DNA from: an uncultured Caldilineaceae bacterium | GTDB lineage: Bacteria; Chloroflexota; Anaerolineae; Caldilineales; Caldilineaceae | Length of the DNA: 36,342 bases | Direction: 5' to 3' | NCBI GenBank assembly: GCA_951813625.1 | Contig: CATOTS010000048.1 | Coordinates: 1-36,342, forward strand | Shown here: piece after piece, positions 33,099 to 36,342 of the stretch | Layout: the number at the start of each line of letters is the position of its first letter | Position numbering within the stretch: the first letter of the stretch is position 1 | The notes under the pieces: generated by a model | The model's input: the letters and a program-made list of their open reading frames with translations, nothing else | Databases searched by the model: none | Told to the model about the DNA's origin: nothing | Program-made: the position numbers and the translations under genes

Positions 33099-35316
33099 CT
33101 AAACTCTCTCCACGCGCACCTGCACATCATAAAAGCTGCCCGACGCGCCCATGTCGGTCTCGTCCTGCGGCGTCAGCTGGTTCACGTTGCGGCCGTCGGC
33201 GCTGTGCTTGTTCCACCAGATGCCCGGCGCCAGCACCGTCCCTGCCATGATGTCATCGGTCACGCGCGCGGGTCAGGCGCACCTCGCCCAGCTCGTTCCA
33301 GACGCGCAGCCGCGCGCCGTCGTCGATGCGGCGCACGCTCGCGTCCTGCGGATGCATCCACAGCAGCGGCTCCTTCTCCCGCCCGCGGAACCGCTCCACG
33401 TGCGAAAACGACGAGTTCAGAAATGAATGCGCCGGCGGCGAGATGCAGGCCAGCGTACCGTCGACGGACTTGGGGCCGCCCGCGCCGTTTTTCCTCTCCT
33501 CGCCGTTCGCGCCGGCCACAGGCCGCCGGCCGCCGGCCGTCGAACTCGGCGGCGTGTAGGTTGGCAGCGGATCGTAGCCGTCGCGCGCCATGCGCTCACT
33601 GTAGAACTCGCACTTGCCGCTCGGCGTCGGGAAGTTGCCCTGCGCAAACGGCAGAAACGGCTGCGGCAGATTGAGGCGCACGAACCCCTTCTCCAGCAGC
33701 GCCTCCCACGTCACCGGCTCGAAGAGCGGATGACTCTGCGCCGCGACGAAGTTGCGCAGCACCGTCTCGTCGTCCTCGTAGAAGGCGTCGTCGGTATAGC
33801 CCATCGCCTGGGCCAGCCCGCGGAAGATGGCGCTGTTGGGTCGCGCCTCCCCCACCGGCGTGATCGCCGGCCGGTTCAGCGCCAGGTAATGATGGCCGTA
33901 CATCCGCTGCAGGTCCCAGTGCTCGGCCTGCGTCGTCGCCGGCAGCAGGTAATCGGCGTAGTCGGCCGTGTCGGTCTGGAAATGCTCCAGCACGACCGTG
34001 AACAGGTCCTCTCGCACCAGCCCGGCCTGGACCGCGCCCTGGTCCGGCGCGACAGCGGCCGGGTTGCAGTTGTAGACGACCAGCGCCTTCACCGGCGGAC
34101 CGGCTTCCGCAAGCGAAGGCTTACGGTCGACCGGCCGCGGCGCGTAGTGGGCCGCGGCCAGGCGCGCCCGGTCCAGGCTGAGCGCATCGCCCAGCCGGTT
34201 CATGTTGATCATGCGCGGGATGCGGCCCTTCTGCAGGTCGGGCCGCTGCAGGCCGGTCGTCTCCAGCTGGCGCAGCTGCCCGCTCGTGCTGAGCTGGATG
34301 CCGCCGCCGCGCTCGCGCCACGCCCCCACCAGCGCCGGCAGACAGGTGATGTTGCGCATCGCCATACCGCCGCCGTAGTGACGCTGCATGCCGTAGTTGA
34401 CGCGGATCGCGGCCGGTCTCACGGTCGCGTATTCGCGCGCCAGCTGGCTGATGCGCGCGGCCGGGATGCCGGTGATCTGCGCCGCCCGCTGCGGCGTCCA
34501 TTCCTGCACCCGCTCCGCCAGCTGCTCGAAGCCGACCGTGTAGGCCGAAACGTAGTCGCTGTCGTGCAGCCCGGCGTTGATGATTTCGTGCATCATCGCC
34601 AGCGCCAGCGCGCCGTCGGTCCCGGGCCGGATCGGGAGCCACTCGTCGGCCGCACGCGCGGTGCGCGTGCGCGCCGGGTCGATGACGATGACGCGCCCGC
34701 CCTGCTTGCGCGCATCCTGGATGAACGGCCACAGGTGCAGGTTGCTCGTCAGCGTGTTGCTGCCCCAGATGAGGATCAGCCGCGCGTGCGCGAAGTCCTC
34801 CGGCTCGACCGCGATCGTCGAGCCGATTGTGTAGACGTAGCCCTCGAAGCCGGCCTCCGAGCAGATCGTGCGCGCCAGGCGGCTGGCGCCCATCTGCTGG
34901 AAGAAGCGGTCCGACATGCCATGCTGCTGCAGCCAGCCCATCGTGCCGCCGTAGGAATAGGGCAGCACCGCCTCCGGCCCCCAGGCGTCGATTGTCTCCC
35001 GCAGCCGCGCCGCGATCCCGGAAAATGCCTCGTCCCACGCGATGCGCTCGAAGCGGCCGCTGCCCTTCGGCCCCACGCGGCGCAGCGGATGACGCAGCCT
35101 GTCGGCGTGGTAGACGCGCTCCAGGTAGCGGTCGACCTTGCCGCACAGTTTTCCCTGCGTCACCGGGTGGTCGGCGTGCCCCCAGATATCGAGCGCGCGC
35201 CCGTTGTCGCGGTCGACTGCGATCTGCCAGCTGCAGGTGTCCGGGCAGTCGTGCGGACAGGCGCCGGTCACGATGCGGACTGTGGGGTCGTTGCGGTAGA
35301 AGGCGGCGTTGGGCAT
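33099..35316 (-). CDS. Molybdopterin-dependent oxidoreductase, frameshifted near the C-terminus
   Basis: A large subunit of the DMSO-reductase superfamily, about 738 residues if intact. The N-terminus binds a 4Fe-4S cluster (C20-x3-C24-x3-C28, then C58 in GKLCGK). Molybdopterin signatures follow: RFERIAWDEAF, GSNTLTSNLHLWP, VIDPARTRTARAADEWLPIRPGTDGALALAM (in part), VYNCNPAAVAPDQ, and DYLLPATTQAEHWD. The start is ATG 35316. The frame ends early at 33253, but a one-base change in the CCCGCGCGCG run at 33262-33272 restores RVTDDIMAGTVLAPGIWWN and NVNQLTPQDETDMGASGSFY up to a stop at 33099, the family's expected end. A 28-base heptamer array interrupts the coding region near 33506-33541. It may be a recent pseudogene or a read error. 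No iron-sulphur or membrane partner is nearby. Confidence 0.85.
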
Positions 35317-35460
35317 TTTGAAAGTCTCGAGTATGCGGTTTTCTATTCCTGGCAGGATTCCGCGCGTGGTGAAAGCGGGTTGGGCGGCTTGGCAGCCCGG
35401 CTTCTGCGCGGGCGCATTATACCACACACCGCCTCCGGCCGGCGGGCGCAGGGCCGAACG

Positions 35461-35642
35461 GGGTGCAGTCTGGAATCGGGGCACAAATTTCCATTCCCCA
35501 GGTGGCGATGGCGTCATGGCCGCTCCACCGTCCACCACGCCCGGCAGTTCCTGGCCACCGGCCACTGGCCACTGCAGTTCTGGGACGGTCGGGCCTGCGG
35601 CCCTCCCTTGTGCGGGGGGACTCCCCCCGCAACGCCCCCCTG
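35461..35642 (+). repeat. Composite dispersed repeat, copy 2 (family B)
   Basis: Same order of blocks as 16008-16209: GGGTGCAGTC, GGGGCACAAATT, GTCATGGCCGCTCCAC, CCACGCCCGGCAGTTCCTGG, a three-unit heptamer array (GGCCACC, GGCCACT, GGCCACT at 35553-35573), CTGCAGTTCTG, then the MITE-type hairpin core. The heptamer part is shorter than in copy 1, showing that array length varies. Confidence 0.7.
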
Positions 35643-35825
35643 ACACCCCTCCTCCCGCCGGGTGTGGGTTCTAAAGCAGCCCTGTGCAACCGGCAGCCCG
35701 TCGCCCCGCCACCGTGCCTGCGCGATTCCAGCGTGTCGCCAACGCGCCGCGCGCCTATACGGCCGTGTATGCGCGTCCCCCGCCGATCGCGCGCTCGACC
35801 GCCAGGCGCCTCCCCCCGCAGTTCC

Positions 35826-35860
35826 TGACCCCTGACCCCTAACCCCTAACCCCTGCCCCC
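35826..35860. repeat. Heptamer array (TAACCCC)
   Basis: Five heptamers: TGACCCC, TGACCCC, TAACCCC, TAACCCC, TGCCCCC. It lies between the family B repeat and the truncated MITE. Confidence 0.75.
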
Positions 35861-35870
35861 CTGCAGTTCC

Positions 35871-36067
35871 GGCCCTCCCTTGTGCGGGGGGACTCCCCCC
35901 GCAACGCCCCCCTCCAAAACCAGCGCTCACCGACAGTACGCCGTATTCCCGGCAGTGCGGCCCGACCAACGCGGCCGCGGCCAGCCGAATACGCGATCAG
36001 ATAGTCTGCATGGCGACAGCGATGAAGGACTGGTCAAGACAGACGCTGTATGCGGCTTAGTCGTTAC
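35871..36067 (+). mobile_element. MITE-like element, truncated copy 3
   Basis: The right two thirds of the element: it starts within the hairpin core (GGCCCTCCCTTGTG), keeps CCAAAACCAGCGCTCACCGAC and ends with the terminal repeat whose complement begins GTAACGACTAAGCCGC (36046-36067). The left terminal repeat is missing; CTGCAGTTCC precedes the break, the same junction sequence that precedes the core in both family B copies. Confidence 0.75.
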
Positions 36068-36131
36068 GACAGAAACTTCCTGGCCGTCGTGCTGCCGCGC
36101 CGCGCGCCCGGATATTGGTTAGAAGGGATGC

Positions 36132-36329
36132 CTATTCGAGAGGGTCGGCTTTTGGGCCGGGAGCGCTCCGGTCATTGTCGTTCGCGTCACTACGTCTCTC
36201 GGAGATCCATCTGTCGAACTCTTCCCACTCCTCTGATCTTTCCCTTTTGCCTGCCCCTCTGCTGGGCTTCTTGCGTTTTTGGCGCAAAATCTCGGCGTGA
36301 CGTTGGATAGAAGGTCTATGTTGAAGCAT
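36132..36329 (-). CDS. Doubtful short charged protein
   Basis: A 65-codon frame with an ATG start encoding a highly charged, probably disordered protein (KRKKPSRGAGKRERSEEWEE, SERRSDANDNDRSAPG). Plus-strand frames over the same bases look less protein-like. No family recognised and no clear Shine-Dalgarno sequence; it may be chance. Confidence 0.25.
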   Translation of the reverse strand: MLQHRPSIQRHAEILRQKRKKPSRGAGKRERSEEWEEFDRWISERRSDANDNDRSAPGPKADPLE

Positions 36330-36342
36330 GCGAGCCCGCCAG

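Noticed and set aside
33427..35643. Plus-strand 738-codon open frame
   Set aside because: Antisense shadow of the molybdopterin oxidoreductase, whose motifs are unmistakable.
1..36342. tRNA, rRNA or riboswitch genes
   Set aside because: No cloverleaf with a TTCRA-type T-loop, no rRNA signature and no familiar riboswitch core was seen by eye; a covariance-model scan would be needed to be sure.

Overview
The window is GC-rich bacterial DNA, probably from a Chloroflexota member close to Caldilineales; this is an inference from gene content, not a marker-gene result. Pointers are: several sugar ABC uptake systems with lipoprotein binding proteins (one with a Tat signal), a luciferase-like flavin oxidoreductase of the F420 type, two phytanoyl-CoA-dioxygenase-type enzymes, frequent TTG/GTG starts backed by good Shine-Dalgarno sequences, and intergenic DNA full of period-7 repeats and GC hairpins. 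No rRNA or tRNA gene and no CRISPR array was seen.

Left part (1-9.7 kb): a luciferase-like oxidoreductase, then a defence-like and lower-GC accessory stretch. It holds a 1344-residue type IIG-like restriction-modification enzyme whose target-recognition region has a different base composition, a minus-strand cassette of three genes (a TIGR04255-type gene broken by a stop and a frameshift, a small unknown protein, and a 193-residue unknown protein with an SQDCD motif), and a GIY-YIG/T5orf172 protein.

Middle (9.7-16.6 kb): a branched-chain-amino-acid-type binding lipoprotein, a 320-bp MITE-like element with terminal inverted repeats, a NarL-type sensor kinase and its response regulator, a decayed partial duplicate of the binding protein, and a Fic protein preceded by two AT-rich palindromes that look like operators.

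Catabolic block (16.6-31.3 kb, all plus strand): two sugar ABC importers (binding protein plus two permeases each, no ATPase), one of which has a permease fused to an extracytoplasmic beta-propeller-like domain; between and around them lie two phytanoyl-CoA dioxygenase-like proteins, a cytochrome P450, an amidohydrolase/lactonase of the COG3618 type, a Gfo/Idh/MocA dehydrogenase and an L-rhamnose mutarotase. Mutarotase, dehydrogenase and lactonase together suggest an oxidative, non-phosphorylating route for an imported deoxy-sugar or its derivative.

Right part (31.3-36.3 kb): a second full MITE copy, an orphan glycine-betaine-type binding lipoprotein and a molybdopterin oxidoreductase with a C-terminal frameshift (both minus strand), then a repeat-rich end with a truncated MITE copy. 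The strongest unexplained signals are the propeller-permease fusion, the MITE family with modular hairpin core, the genome-wide-looking heptamer arrays, and the Fic operator pair.
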